Of a stretch of DNA of 64,000 nucleotides, positions 15,187 through 28,261 are shown piece by piece. The DNA is from Ciona savignyi. Taxonomy: Eukaryota > Chordata > Ascidiacea > Phlebobranchia > Cionidae. Under the pieces are notes generated by a model. The model was not told the DNA's origin and did not search any database. It saw nothing but the letters and a program-made list of their open reading frames with translations. Each line of letters starts with the position of its first letter. Position 1 is the stretch's first letter. Position numbers and translations under genes: made by a program. The DNA lies in NCBI GenBank assembly GCA_000149265.1, contig CH003336.1, forward strand, positions 684,770 through 748,769. Reading direction: 5' to 3'.

Positions 15187-18122
15187 GATCTTAGTGAAGA
15201 GAATATTATTTGCTACAATCTGGTTTAAAAAAAATTAAAACAAATTTATCATGCTAAAAACAACAATTCTGTACTATACTATTTATCCTATCAGCTAAAT
15301 CACAAATTCTTTATTTTTAAACTTTCAATTAATTTAATGTTTAAATCACATTGACTTGATGGTGACGGTGATATTTTGTTACCGCCGTAACAAAGCTTTG
15401 ACCCGTGAAATTCAAGCCAATCGCTTCACACACCATTGTACCACCGCAACTAGGAAATTCTAGATCTTTTGACAGTAGCCTTATCGAAAATAAGCATATT
15501 TAATTAGATAGGTCATCAAAAGAATCGTCATATATAAGCTCGATGTTGCTTTTTGCACGATCATTGATACACAACTTAATAAATAGATTGGGAATTGCAA
15601 ATCGTGCAGACGGTTAGTCATGTAGCCTTTTAATCAATGTAATATCATGCGTTAGACTGAACTGCAATTCCTGCCCAAAGGCAATATTAACAAGTTGCTT
15701 AAGTATTTAAGCATATTTTCAGAGAACTAGGTCTATCTAACATCTGTTCGCAAAAAAATCGCCAGCGACTGAAGTAATAACGGCAGCAAAAAAATACAGT
15801 GTCGCGAACTTTAATTCTAGAGCTTGCTCGATTATTTTATTAAATGTTATTGGTCGTATGTTAGTCATGCGTTACGTTAAACCTAGCACTGACGCCTTAT
15901 GCGTGTTTACGTGATCAGTGCTCTCCTGCTAATACTCAATTACTGACAGGTTACTGAGGGGGCGATATGGAGTCGGGGTTAAAAGGCAAGGGTTATGAAA
16001 ACTTGCATAAAATAGATTTAGGGTACGATTGAACTGATAACCACGTTTACAGTTCGAATAAGTATTTATTAGAATCGGTCTAAATTTATGATAAAGGCAA
16101 AGGTTTAATATACCTTTGTAAGCAGCTCACGAATTACATCATTACAAACGAATTTAATAACAAAACGTAAAGCGTTATCGGCTACGTGAATAATACAATA
16201 GTCACATCACTATTATTAAATCACACATTTGATAAAATTATCGAAATAAACACATTCGTTTGGTAGGAGTCACGATTTCTAATTTAAACTTTATAGATAC
16301 GAGCTTTATATTGACATTAACTTTGAAAAACTGATATGAACAACAATATTACGTCGTTCCTTTTACTAAAGTATACCTTGAAGGGCTTAAAAAAACAACC
16401 AATCGGCTTATATGGCATTGCGATTCTATTTCCCTTGAAAAGATGACCCTACGCCTCGCTGACCAAGCATACAATAGACCCTTTGTTCTATTACCACTGG
16501 ACACTCGGACACGAGGTATTTTACACACCTTTCTATGACGTAACCATACTGATCTTATACGTAGCAAGGTCGTTTTATTTCCTATCCATATCTACGGTGT
16601 GTCCATAATGATTCATGGCTGGTTATGAAATTAATCCATTAATTAAGACATGTTAATTGAGCGGGAAGTACATTTATCGCAATGTCCCAACATTCGGGCA
16701 AATACAGTAATGTTGTAAGATTTTGTTCACTTTTTATTTAGAATAACAGAATGTCAATCGTATACGTTAAATTATGTCCTGCCGTATAACATTGACGCTC
16801 AGTACGTCGCCTTACAACCGAAGGGTTTCAGTCTCGATACTGGTCGCTAGCTAGTTGCTTGATTCCTCTGACAAGGCTTTTCGCAAACATTGCCTGATTC
16901 CAGTTGATTATTACATTCTACTTAATTGAAGGAGTGTCTTAATCACACAACATACTGCAATAGCCTCGATAACCCAACAGTGGGCGCAAGGTAATCTCAC
17001 GATTGTCCACGGGAAAACGCCCTTTGTGAGTGTTTTCAGGCACTATAGTGGTTAGTCATTCATTAGAACATACGTAGATAATAGTCATATGTGTTTGCGT
17101 TAGTAACGTATAATAATTGATTCATACCTTATAAGCTACAGGTAATACAAAATCATTACAAAAAATAGAGTGTTTTTAATCCATATGGAAACTCTTTTAC
17201 CAGTTCAGTTGTTTATATTTTAGATATGTTTTTACACGACACAATATGTTTGTGTCTTAGGCAGTAGAAGTGATAGGTTATTCATGTTTATTTCCGTGAA
17301 TGGGAAAACAAAGGGGGTAGCACAAGGGCTATTGTAGTGTGTTGTATGATTCACACAGTCCTTGAAATGGCAGAACCCATTATTTCCCTGGGTTAAAGCA
17401 ATGTCCGTTAAGTGCCTTCTACCCAAGGACACAACCGACTAGCTGGCGACCAGTTTCGTATACCTGAAGCCCTTTAGCTGAAAGAGGTGTAAGCTTTAAA
17501 ATGTTTTACCTTAGCAAACACAATAAACGAACTATTTTCATCAATATACACTCTATTAATTCATGACAAAAATAAAGGTGAAAAGGTTTTGGTATAACGC
17601 AATAAATACAGCACTTTTTGGAAATGGTTGAAAATGTTTTTTCAAATCTTAAAAATCATATTAAGCATATCAATTTAAATACCGATATATGCACAGATAA
17701 AAGGCAGTAACTCGAAATTCTAAATAAATACAACTTTTTCCAACTTAAAACTCACGAAGATAAACCGATAAAACCCAAGGGTTAACTGGTCTTGCAGTGC
17801 AAAATCGTTTTCTTATGTGTCTGTATCCAGATTTGCGAAAAAGGAAATGCTTTTACGTACAATTAATACCACGCTCTCCATAAGGCGAAATACAAGCAAA
17901 TAAAGACTATTACTGCATGATGTAAATATAATTGAATGAAATTGTGATTGTTAGCTTAACAGGATCACAGCGTTCGTACATAATCGTTTCCGTGTTACAA
18001 TATGAGAATAGGTTTGTTCAGGATATTATTAAACGTTTCCACCTATCTTGTTACATATTGCCTTTACAATTGATTGAAGATATCATAAATATGACGTTTA
18101 AATGATAGAAGATAGGAAGGGA
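15187..18122. other. Intergenic between two minus-strand genes
   Basis: Lies between the rolling-stone-like gene start and the end of the ZP gene. No exon found. It contains two partial family A SINEs (about 16800-17005 plus, 17275-17485 minus). Confidence 0.6.
17275..17485 (-). mobile_element. SINE family A with internal deletion
   Basis: CGTGAATGGGAAAACAAAGG is joined directly to GGGCTATTGTAGTGTGTTG, skipping about 50 bases of the consensus, then AATGTCCGTTAAGTGCCTTC. Confidence 0.75.
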
Positions 18123-21100
18123 TCATGAAAAACTAGTTCCCGGGTAATCCCATCGATTTCCACCGGGCGAATGCGGCCGAATTCCCGCAGATAAAGTTCT
18201 GATTTCCGAAACCCTTGGCTGCACAACGCGCTTGTCTACGACATAATGCCTCTCCCTGTGACGTCGTCGACGCATAAAAACAGCGAGGCAGATGACAAAT
18301 ATGCAAATGACCGCTATAACGGCGATAACTGCAACCACAATGTATTCCGGTTGGATCAAAGAACCTGGTAAAACAAAAGCCGTTTTGAAGATTAAAGTAA
18401 TTACGTATTGGTACAGGTATTGCAACATGTATTTCTACACGTATTGCTACAAGTATTAGTACAAGTATTAGTACAAGTATTGGTGCAAGTATTGTTACAA
18501 GTATTGCTACAAGTATTAGTACAAGTATTAGTACAAGTATTGGTGCAAGTATTGCTACAAGTATTGTTACAAGTATTAGTACAAGTATTGGTGCAAGTAT
18601 TGCTACAAGTATTGTTACAAGTATTAGTACAAGTATTGGTACAAGTATTGGTGCACGTATTGGTGCAAGTATTGTTGCAAGTATTGTTACAAGTATTGCT
18701 ACTGGTATTAGTACAAGTATTAGTACAAGTATTGGTACAAGTATTGGTGCAAGTATTGTTGCAAGTATTGTTACAAGTATTGCTACAAGTATTAGTACAA
18801 GTATTAGTACAAGTATTGGTGCAAGTATTGTTACAAGTATTGCTACAAGTATTAGTACAAGTATTAGTACAAGTATTGGTGCAAGTATTGCTACAAGTAT
18901 TGTTACAAGTATTAGTACAAGTATTGGTGCAAGTATTGTTACAAGTATTGGTATAAGCATTGGTACGGGTATAAATACAAGTATCGCTTTAAGTATTGNN
19001 NNNNNNNNNNNNNNNNNNNNNNNNNNNNNNNNNNNNNNNNNNNNNNNNNNNNNNNNNNNNNNNNNNNNNNNNNNNNNNNNNNNNNNNNNNNNNNNNNNTA
19101 TTGCTATAAATATTGGTACAAGTATTGATGCGGGTATTAATACAAGTATCGCTACAGGTATTGCCATAAATATTGGTGTAGGTATTGGAACATGTTTTAC
19201 TGCATATCATTCAACATCAGTCAAATTTGTCGTCTTTTCGCAACTTACCCTTTTCCTCTTTGTCAATCGACCGCACGGTGGGAGTATTGAGGTCGTTTTG
19301 TAGGTGTTGTGACTTCATAGAAGCTCCATTGTTACCAACAGAGAACGGGCCAATGGCGAGTTGAATATCGGGCTCCCTGTGCGCCTCGTCCGCCACTGAA
19401 CGGCGTAAGCGAGTAGAAGTTGACGTCACGTTTTGAAGGCAGGTGGGTCGACATAACTGTTACGTCATATTGATATTATAACGTGATAATAACATAACAA
19501 CATATTGTAGGTACGAAATACAGTGGAACCTCGCTTACTTGACCACTTATGGGACCGTCATCAAGCGGTCGCGTAAGCGGGGTGGTCGTGTTAGCGTATT
19601 TTGCTTTAGAGCAAGTTGTCGTCAAATGCAGCCAAAACGTCTGGCTACCAATTTTTAAAAAATTATTTTTTTTTAAATTGGGAATCATTTGACGTTTTTT
19701 AAGCAAAGCGTCGTTTCAACACCACGAAATTGGAACGACGCTTTGCCTAAAAACGTTAAATTGTTCCCAACTTAAAAAAAATTACTATTTTTTTTTCAAA
19801 ATGCCATTATGTAATTCTATATAAAATCAATCAAATCCAATGTTAAGTCCTAAGAAGCTTATGGCTGTAAATTGACGCCGTTTCCGTCACAAGTTCGATC
19901 AAGACGCGGCAACGTTCGCGAACCGATACGTAAACCTAATGCTATACAAAAACCCGAGTAACGAGCCCAATATGGGTCCGAAACTTGGCTCAGTAAAAAA
20001 AACAAAAAAAAACGTTTGACCACTTACCTCTTGGTACATTGTGACGTTACAAACGCTGACGAGACAATGCAAGTAAACTGGAACGTCGTCACGTGACCAG
20101 GTGAACATTTGAAAGGAGAAGGTGGCCTTCGTGCTTGAGCCTGATTGGTGGATCAGTACAGTTGGATCCACGCCATGCGGACATCTAAGAAAGAAAGTTG
20201 ACCGCGATTATGACGTAAGGTTGGTGGCAGCAGAGAGGGCAGTTATGTACGGAAAGAAATGTTTGGTTGGATGATACGGTCGTGTGGCCAAATGGTCACG
20301 CGACCTATCCATATATTGACTCATAAAAAACGGTCCTAGCGACGAGCCCCCATTTAGCTTGGTAAAAATAATGTTTAGTTGGATGGTACCGTCGTGTGGC
20401 TAAATCAGCGGTTCTCAAACTTTTTTTAAAAATTTACGCAACGGTCCCCTTGCAATTTTTTAAACGACTCACGGTCCCCTCGAAAAATAGAGAAGTAAAA
20501 CGAAAAATTAAGCAACGTTAAAATTCTAAAACAAACCATATTAACCCGGATGCATGGCTTAAGGAAAAACAAGACGCCTCTGACCTTGGCATTTTTTTAA
20601 TTGTTTACTCCTACTATAATAGGAGGTTTACTATTTCCTACTATAGTAGGAGTTCTGCAGTCTCAGATAGGCTTGTTGGTACTTTTAATTTGCACTAATG
20701 TGACATCAAATAGATTCTTGTGATGTCATAAATGCCTATGTAGCCTGTAAGCTTTCATGACAAATTGTGTTTGTTAAGTTGATTGGAAGAAAAGTTGCGT
20801 GAAAACTTAATTTTACACACTTTTTTTCTTCAAGAGCGTCGTTTTAATTTTTTGGAAGGTGCTTCGCGGTCCCAGAAAATTGTCTCGCGGACCCCAGTTT
20901 GAGAACCGCTGGGCTAAATGGTTAACCCGACCTATAATGTACTGATTTCCATATGGAACGGTCTTGATAACGAGCCCATCATGGGTACGAATCCTATCCC
21001 GTTAAATAATGTTTGGTTTGATGCTTATAGAGCGACATATGATAGATATCATCGCATTTACATGAACACCACGCGGATTCGAAGTTTATCCCGGTAAACA

Positions 21101-24100
21101 AATGTTGCGATATACAAGGATGGGGAATCGCTGTAACCAGCTAAAATAGATTTTGCCTAAACTAAGTTTCGAAGACATTCACGCGGTTATTCAAAATATT
21201 TTTTTAAATGGGCTAAGTTTCGTAATTTAATAATTTACTCCCAGTTTTAGTTTACGAGAGCTCGAACTTAGACTTGTCTAGCTTAATCTTTAAAATAAGC
21301 ATATGTTGTTTTTTTGTTTTTTTTAAACCGGGTTTAGTTTCGAACCCATTATGGTCCCTTACACCTTTTTTTTGTTATATAACAGGATTAAATTTACTGG
21401 CAGAATCAACCAGGCATCATTGGACTCCCTAGCGGACGTCCACCACGGGGTTTGGTATTCTCGTCACTAAAATCGTTTTTTTACCGGATTTAGTTTCGAA
21501 CACATATTAGGCTCGTTGCTAAGACCATAGTAGTCGGTATATGTGTCGGTCGAGTTAACCATTCTGCCACACGACCGTGCAATAATATTGTTTTATGGAG
21601 AAATCGGTCGCGCGAGCCTTACTGCCGCTCTCCGACGGATATTTCTTATCAATTGCTGGAATCATACACTCACCCTCTGTCAAGCAGTTTATGGTGATAC
21701 GGGGTATTTTCCTTGGACGGATCAGCCACATTTGTTGCTATGCAACTCTTATACGTCACAGTGAGGTCATTTTGTGACGTCATCAAGTCGACTTGAGAGT
21801 AAATTCGTTGTCCAATGGTAAGTGATGCAGGCGGTCGGAGTTCGGATGTAGGTAAAAGGTCATCGCTCTGGAACACTTTCATGTCGATTGTGAATTTGCC
21901 GTAAACCACCTGTCGTTCCGGTTCACTGGAATAAATATGACGTAAGTTATGACGTCAATACTTTCTTTACCATGCAGTAATAAATATTCCACAGAGTTTT
22001 TGGGTTACAAAAAAAAACAAGACTTATATAGAAATCCCGAATGTAGGCTCGTGTCAATAAGACTATTGACTGTGTGATAACGCTTCATAATATATTCGCA
22101 AGGTAATCCGATTACCCGTATGCTAACGTCTATTGTATTTTCCGATGCAGAGGGATAAACATTAATATCATATTCTAGTATTTAAGTATAATGTTGCTAT
22201 AACCCGTTGTAAACCCGAGAGAGAGATGCGATCTCAAAATGTATTGCGTTGCTACCAGGACAAAGCCTTTCCCGCCTCCGGGTAAACAGATGCAAATCTA
22301 TCGATTACCGTAATCGGCTGTTGTACGGCAATTTACAAATGGCCTATTGGGTTATTCGTCATCATGTTTAGGGGTCAATAAACTCGTTAAAAAGTCGACG
22401 CTGACAAATTGTAACAAGAGGCCAAAATGATATATCTATGGCAATAGTCGTTGTGGTATACGACTTGATTATAAAATGGTTATTTTTTTAAGTTAAATCA
22501 CATCCCACCAAAATATTAAGATAATAAATTTGGTACAGATTACAAAACATACAGCCGAAACTGGTTCACTTTTTTAATCATTTTTTAATCATTTTTTTAT
22601 CGGGTTTAGTTTCGATACCATGATGGGCTCGTCACTCAGGCCGTTTTTTTATACACAAATTTGTTATATGAATCGGTTGCGTTAACCATTCGGCCACCGT
22701 TCTTTTTTTAAACACCACTTACTTAACAGCAGGCTTTATACCCAGCGGATAGGACACCATGTATTTGCTGGGGTACACACATGACCAGTCTAGCAGGATG
22801 AGCTTATGCAAAGTAGCTGGTGGCGTAGGTGATGACGTATATGGAGTCGTGTCAAGAAACATGCGATTGCTGAAAACAAGCATACCTCTTTCCTATTGGG
22901 AAAAAGGGCTGGTTATTTATCATTGTCCGATTAGTCTAGTGGTTTAGTGCGTTGCCTTTTAGCAGAAAGGTTACAGGTTCGAAACTGGCCACTAGCTAGT
23001 TGGTTATGTCCTTGGACAAGGCACTTACCGGACATTGCCTGAACCCAGAGAACTAATGGGTTCTACCACAAAGGAACGTGTGAATCATACACAACACACT
23101 GTAATAGCTCCGGTAACCCGACGGTGGGCGCGAGGTGATCTGACGATGCCCGTGTGTTAACCCCTTGGTTTTCCCAATCACGTGGATAAACATGAATATC
23201 CTATTCTATCCTAATTAAACCAAACGGCTTAACATGTTCTGCTTTTAAATTCAATAAATTATTCAAATTCATATTTAATATAAAATAGAATAATTCAAAA
23301 TTTAACACCTTTTTCAAAGAAGTCCCACAAACTGTAAACGGCCATCTTAAAGTCAATGTAAGATTACTTCCGGAATCACGTGACAAACAACCGGAATCGT
23401 TGTAGCGATCTCGTCCCAAATAGACGAATCTTTTATCGACTGAACCAATTTCTTCTTGGATTAGGGGCTTTCCCACAGTTAATAGGATTCGATCTCTTAA
23501 ACACTGGACTTGAGGGAGACCTGGAAATTAGTTGTTAAACAAAAGAGTTTTGTAGAGCGACTGCTGGTTACTACAAACTTGATTCACGTTACTATTTCCC
23601 CAACTTGTTTATGACCTATTTTCTAAGCATGTGTTTTTCACATGAGAAAGCTATGTGACAAAACAATGCAAAAGTTTTTTATTTTTCACATTTGAGTTTG
23701 CTATAACGGAACAAAACTAAACGTAACGTAAAAATAAACTCTTTAGCGACGATTCTAAATATGCGAACAATTGTTTCTATCTTACTAAGTAATAAGTAGT
23801 TATCTTTTGCATTTAAAAGGAAAGCGCAGTCAGAAACTGTGTGTGTGACGAAATTTGTGTTGAATAATCAGTATTTTGCAGAAAATTTAATCAATAAATT
23901 TATTTTGTTTTTATTCACAACTGTATACAACAGTGGTTCTTAAACTTTTTCAGTCGCGCCCCCCTTGAGATTTGTGATTCATGCTCACGCCTCACCTACT
24001 CAAAAATCAAATTTACGAAAAATAGAGCAATAATTTATTTGCCATTACCTTGCTTAGTGTTAAGGATGCAAGGGTTTGCGAACTGTTTTTTAAAGTTCGC

Positions 24101-27100
24101 GAATTACAAAATTTAACAAAATCGCGAAAATATAAATTACCGTTACTGATTTCGCGCACGTTTAATAATAAATCATCAACACAATATAATATAACATATT
24201 TTGCCTTCAACATAACATTTAAAAATGGAATTACTATTACATTTATTTACCTTGCTTTTACTTTGCATTATTGACACATAATAAGCATTTCTATCACAAC
24301 GCAACAATAGCCATTATGCGTTAATATACCACGATTCCTTTATTTATGATTGGCGGAGATGCGACACACCTCTTTATAATAAGGTTATACGGTGTTTTTT
24401 TGTTTTAACACAGCGGTTCTCAAACTGGAGTCCGGGGTCTTTTTAGGTCCGCGAGACAATTTTCTGGGACCGCGAAGCACCTTCCAAAAAATTAAAACAA
24501 CGCTCCTAAAGAAAAAAAAATGTGTAAATTAAGTTTTCACGCTACTAAGCTATTTGATGTCACATTAGTGCAATTCAAAAGTACCAACATGCCTATCTGA
24601 GACTGCAGAACTCCTACTATAGTAGCAAATAGTACAACTCCTATTATAGTAGAAGTAAACATTTAAAAAAATGCCAAGATCAGAGGCGTCTCGTTTTTCC
24701 TTAAGCCATGCATCCGGGTTAATATGTTTTGTTTTAGAATTTTAACATTGCTAAATTTTTCGTTTTACTTTCCTATTTTTTAAGGGGACCGTGAGTCATT
24801 TAAAAAATTGCTAGGGGACCGTTGCGTAATTCTTTTTAAAAAGTTTGAGAACCGCTGTTTTAACAAGTAAGATTACTTGTTTCAAAGGCTTCGTTTCGTC
24901 GATATTCGTTCTATCCTACACGCATTAACTCACGACACGTTTATTGTAGGTTATCATTACTACTTAATAACGGTACTGTTTGCTTAATGAATTATCTTTC
25001 TGGCTTTAAAGATTAGTTTGAGAGGTTCTGAAACCGCATTCTAAGGCAATTTAACATAGCTAAAGCGCGAAAACGATTTTCTCGTATCCCACGCATTTCG
25101 CGAATCGTTTCAAAATCGTTAATTCGAACCCTATGTCACTGTCATGCTCGCGCCCCCCTTGAGAAGCTTCCACGCCCCCCAAGGGGGGCGCGCCCCCCAG
25201 TTTAAGAACCCCTGGTATACAATCACAATGTTTTACCGGATAATATTACGTCACTGGAAATTTCGTTCTCTTTGCTCTTAGTCATAATTGCAATTGTTGC
25301 GCAAATTAGACGCATTTCTCGCTAGATCTCATTACATTAGGAGTAATTGGTCAATTATTGGATAAACCATATTCCCATCGGATTAAATTGCACAATTTTG
25401 CGTTTAAACTTGTAATGACTGAAATAATCGGAAATAAGAGGAACCCTATTAAAGCGACTCATTGAAATGATTAAATAACAGAATTGCGAAAATAAAACAT
25501 GAAAGATAGTTAATAGGATAGCGTGTCGGCCTTTGCCCTAGACAAATTTAAACCGTTTGCTTTTGTCACCAATAATGTCAGAAATGGTCGTTGGTTTGAC
25601 CCAACTGATTAGTTATACAAAAAAGCTACGTATCTATCGTATACAGCCTACTAGAATTGCTTAGTTAAGTTGACCTGGCAATTACCCGTATGTCTCTATA
25701 TATAGTTACCGTGTGAACTATAACTGGCCATATACAACTCCCTAAGTGATTTATATTTTTAAAGCCTTTATATATAATCATGTAAAATATAGCCAAATAT
25801 TGCTAATAAAAAATCTAAAGACAGAGAATGTTTATGAAATAATTTCAAAAAACTTAATAAAAAAAGCTAAACTATTCGTAAACAGTAATTTATTGCTAGA
25901 ACACTTACAAACTTGTTAATTGTTATACGTAACAACTGTTTCCGACTTTAAAATAATCAACTTAATCACTAACCTTGAAATAATTAAAGAAAATAAACAG
26001 AAACATATCATATATACAGAAGAGAGACATTTTAATTCATTTTTAGTTAAACAATGGATTTTAGAAGTTGGTATTTACTTGATTGAACTGACAATGTGCA
26101 TTCTATTCAAGTGTTACGACATAATAAAGATAATAGAGCTGATGTTTACGAAACAGTAGTACTGTTTTCTAAAGCTCAACCAAATAGAAAAGTTGCCTTA
26201 AAAATTATTATTTGTTGTTTAATTTATTAGATCCAATAATAATAGCTTGTATCTTTGCAGGTTTTTTCACTTCGGACTTTGCGACCTAAGCTTGTAAACC
26301 ATACTTATACAGATTTGACCTAAAAATCTAATTGGAAGCAAAAAGCACCATTAAACAACTGCCAATTGTTCAGAATTTTACAGGTCCATAGCTATACCAA
26401 GATAATCACCAACATATTAATAACATAGTTAACATACTAATAAATTAATTACCAATTAGTCATTAAAAATAAAATTATCAATTCCACTATAAGCTTGGAC
26501 AACAGTTTAAAATGTCTAAATCAAGTAGGATACTTATCCTGTATATCTGCCGCCTTGTCAGGTAGCGTTACCACACGGGTATTTGTTATTATATTGAGTT
26601 TTAACTGGTACGAGTTTTAACTCGGGTTAAAACTCCTAAGTAAATCCAATTTAAGGTAAAAATTAAGTTTAATGAAAAACGCATAGGTTATGCTAAACCT
26701 CGGAATGGATTAAATACGGAGGTTGCAGTACTAAGGTGTTTAACCCCAGTCGTTCAATACTCACGATTATCGCAGAATCTGCCGTGGAAGTCTTCCGCGC
26801 ATGCGCACTGGAAACCCCCCATCGAGTATGGTCGCTCCATACAAGTTCCATTGTTACGACATAATCCTTCTCTGCAAGCTAAAAAAGGATACAAATTGAT
26901 ATTAATGTTCCAGGGTATTGTGTGAACATTTTCCAGGTCATGTACAACAATTTAACAACGTTACTAGATATAGCATACACGTGGCAACATCTGTTTGAAT
27001 GCCAGTGTCTTGGTTGTAAATATTGGAGACAGTTTTTATATAGAATTTTCATGTTTCTCCCGTGAATGGAAAAACGTAGGATAACAACCTTCAGATTACC

Positions 27101-28000
27101 TTATGCCCACAGTCGGGTTACATCAATCAACACTACATTGTATAAAATGCTGATATTGCTATAGCTTTTGTTCACTTCGTTAAGCTACTGAGTTTATCTA
27201 ACTAGCGGCTGGTTTTGATCCCACAATCCTTCGGCGGACATTGCAGTGTGTTACACATAAACTAATCAGCGAGTTGCAAACGCGATTTCAATAAAACTGT
27301 ACAAACACACTGTTAAAAGCATCTTATGTGAGAAGTTTTGTAATGTTACCTAATCCCATTTTCAAGCTTTTAAATGTTTTAAAAAACGGTGGAAAACTCA
27401 TGCCTTATCTTTTTAACAGTATACCTTCGCGGATTTCCTAACCACATGTATGGTTTATAATATGCCTTTCGTTACCTACCCGGTGTAAAGGTGGTTGCCA
27501 CATCTGCCCACTGGAACAACAAAACTAGAAAACAGTTCGTAATACTATTCATATTTAATCACTTAACCTGTGGAGATATTTAGTTGAAAAACTGTACTTA
27601 AATCAGATAAAGCATTTTATAAAATTTTGAATGTTAACCACCGTAAGTAAAATGTCGATAATAATAAAGGTTAAAATGTTCTATCTCATCCGCTTTTTAA
27701 CTTCTTATTTCTTAAGCTGGTAAAAATTAAAATAAAAACCCTTATACGGAGCAGCCACTAACACTATATAGCATCTGCTTCAAAATCAAGACCACATTTC
27801 CTATTCGTTTAAACTTAATCAAATTAGAATGTTCCACCTCTGTCACCGTCAACCGTGAGAACAAACGGAAACTTACATTAGAGTACAGCGCGAGAAGATA
27901 GCACTGTGACGTCATAAACTTCACACTTACGTTGCGAGGTTAAAGAAAGGTGCAACGAAACAAAAGTCAGCAATATAAGCGGTGGATTAATGTACAACAT
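18123..28000 (-). CDS. EGF-ZP domain transmembrane protein, complete 474 aa, eight exons
   Basis: Secretory-pathway membrane protein of the zona pellucida/uromodulin class; ZP modules polymerise into extracellular filaments or egg coats. Exons: 28000-27931, 26878-26765, 23520-23309, 22892-22723, 21925-21674, 20184-20028, 19456-19249 and 18364-18123. Phases 1,1,0,2,2,0,1 all agree, and the sum is 1425 bases. Domains: signal peptide 1 to about 22 (MLYINPPLILLTFVSL); one six-cysteine EGF 25-60, a class 1-1 exon; ZP-N from about 63 (VQCLRDRILL, FTVCGTS); ZP-C with CVYPSKY, YKSCIATN and CPHGVDPTV at 274; HCLVSVCN; CRPTC; a dibasic RLRR at 341-344 likely used for cleavage; TM 403-424; tail beginning RRRRHRERH. 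The NVT at 334-336 is a sequon. Introns hold SINEs, nested hAT elements and a minisatellite. It could be a vitelline coat protein, but a single EGF module leaves this open. Confidence 0.93.
18431..19200. repeat. 12-bp minisatellite in the last intron of the ZP gene
   Basis: Units vary around ACAAGTATTAGT/ACAAGTATTGGT on the plus strand, over more than 40 repeats. It is interrupted by 100 N from 18999 to 19098. The units carry no stop in several frames, so long artefactual open frames arise on both strands. Confidence 0.95.
18999..19098. other. Assembly gap of exactly 100 N
   Basis: Run of N inside the minisatellite. The round number suggests a gap of unknown length where the array could not be assembled. 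Confidence 0.98.
20279..20370 (+). mobile_element. Family B SINE
   Basis: GTCGTGTGGCCAAATGGTCA head, AACGGTCCTAGCGACGAGCC, truncated B-box region. In ZP gene intron 5. Confidence 0.7.
20388..21005 (+). mobile_element. Family B SINE split by a hAT element
   Basis: Head at 20388-20405 (CCGTCGTGTGGCTAAAT) continues after the insertion at 20912 (GGCTAAATGGTTAACCCGAC) and ends CATGGGTACGAATCCTATCC. Confidence 0.85.
20406..20911. mobile_element. 506-bp hAT-type element inserted in the SINE
   Basis: Perfect 8-bp duplication GGCTAAAT (20398-20405, 20912-20919). Ends CAGCGGTTCTCAAACT and AGTTTGAGAACCGCTG are exact inverted repeats. It has an internal CCTACTATAGTAGGAG palindrome. Same family as 24411-24857. 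Confidence 0.95.
21481..21578 (-). mobile_element. Family B SINE
   Basis: Minus strand: CGGTCGTGTGGCAGAATGGT head and GTTCGAAACTAAATCCGG end. In ZP gene intron 5, close to exon 5. Confidence 0.75.
22597..22699 (-). mobile_element. Family B SINE
   Basis: Minus strand: CGGTGGCCGAATGGTTAACG head and CATGGTATCGAAACTAAACC end. It lies just downstream of exon 4 of the ZP gene. Confidence 0.75.
22927..23215 (+). mobile_element. SINE family A, best full-length copy
   Basis: Head TCCGATTAGTCTAGTGGTTT (A box) and AGGTTACAGGTTCGAAACTG (B box) show tRNA ancestry. Then TCCTTGGACAAGGCACTTAC, CACAACACACTGTAATAGCT, GGTGGGCGCGAGGTGATCTG and a tail ATCCTATTCTATCC. It fills most of ZP gene intron 3, ending up 35 bp from the exon 4 acceptor. 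Confidence 0.92.
23931..25214. mobile_element. 1.28-kb hAT-type element (outer)
   Basis: Perfect 8-bp duplication GTATACAA (23923-23930, 25215-25222). Ends CAGTGGTTCTTAAACT and AGTTTAAGAACCCCTG. GC-rich CGCGCCCCCC stretches sit next to both ends. It contains a second element at 24411-24857. In ZP gene intron 2. Confidence 0.92.
24411..24857. mobile_element. 447-bp hAT-type element nested in another
   Basis: Perfect 8-bp duplication TTTTAACA (24403-24410, 24858-24865). Ends CAGCGGTTCTCAAACT and GTTTGAGAACCGCTG. It is the same family as 20406-20911, in reverse. Confidence 0.95.
27044..27240 (-). mobile_element. SINE family A, old copy
   Basis: CCCGTGAATGGAAAAACG, CCCACAGTCGGGTTAC and ACTAGCGGCTGGTTTTGATC are recognisable. 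In ZP gene intron 1. Confidence 0.65.
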
Positions 28001-28261
28001 TTTAAAAGCGGTGTAAGTCGGAAATAATCATACACTTAATCCACACGTGCGCTCGCCGGAACGTACACTCACTACAATAGAATAAACACCTTTTCTACAG
28101 TAAGCAAGGGTTTGTGTATTTTCGACCAGTTCCATAAAGCGTTGACTCACCATTAGTAATTAGTGCTCATACAACCAAGTTAATACAACCATACAACGTA
28201 GAAATTAGTTTGAAGAGGATATTTTCCACACGCATTTATATTATTCAAACAAGTATTTTAG

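Noticed and set aside
18133..19167. Long repetitive open frames on both strands (VLIVILVAI, VQVLVQVL)
   Set aside because: Product of the 12-bp minisatellite, open across the N gap. Only the part 18123-18364 is a real exon, in a different frame.
23201..23308. Continuation of the ZP-N exon after CGTSLKK
   Set aside because: The frame stays open by chance over AT-rich intron. The donor AAG|GTGTTA and the phase-0 acceptor at 22892 (ERGMLVFSNR) restore ZP homology.
26811..26880. EGF exon as part of a separate gene
   Set aside because: It is a symmetric 1-1 exon that joins in phase to the signal-peptide exon on one side and the ZP-N exon on the other.
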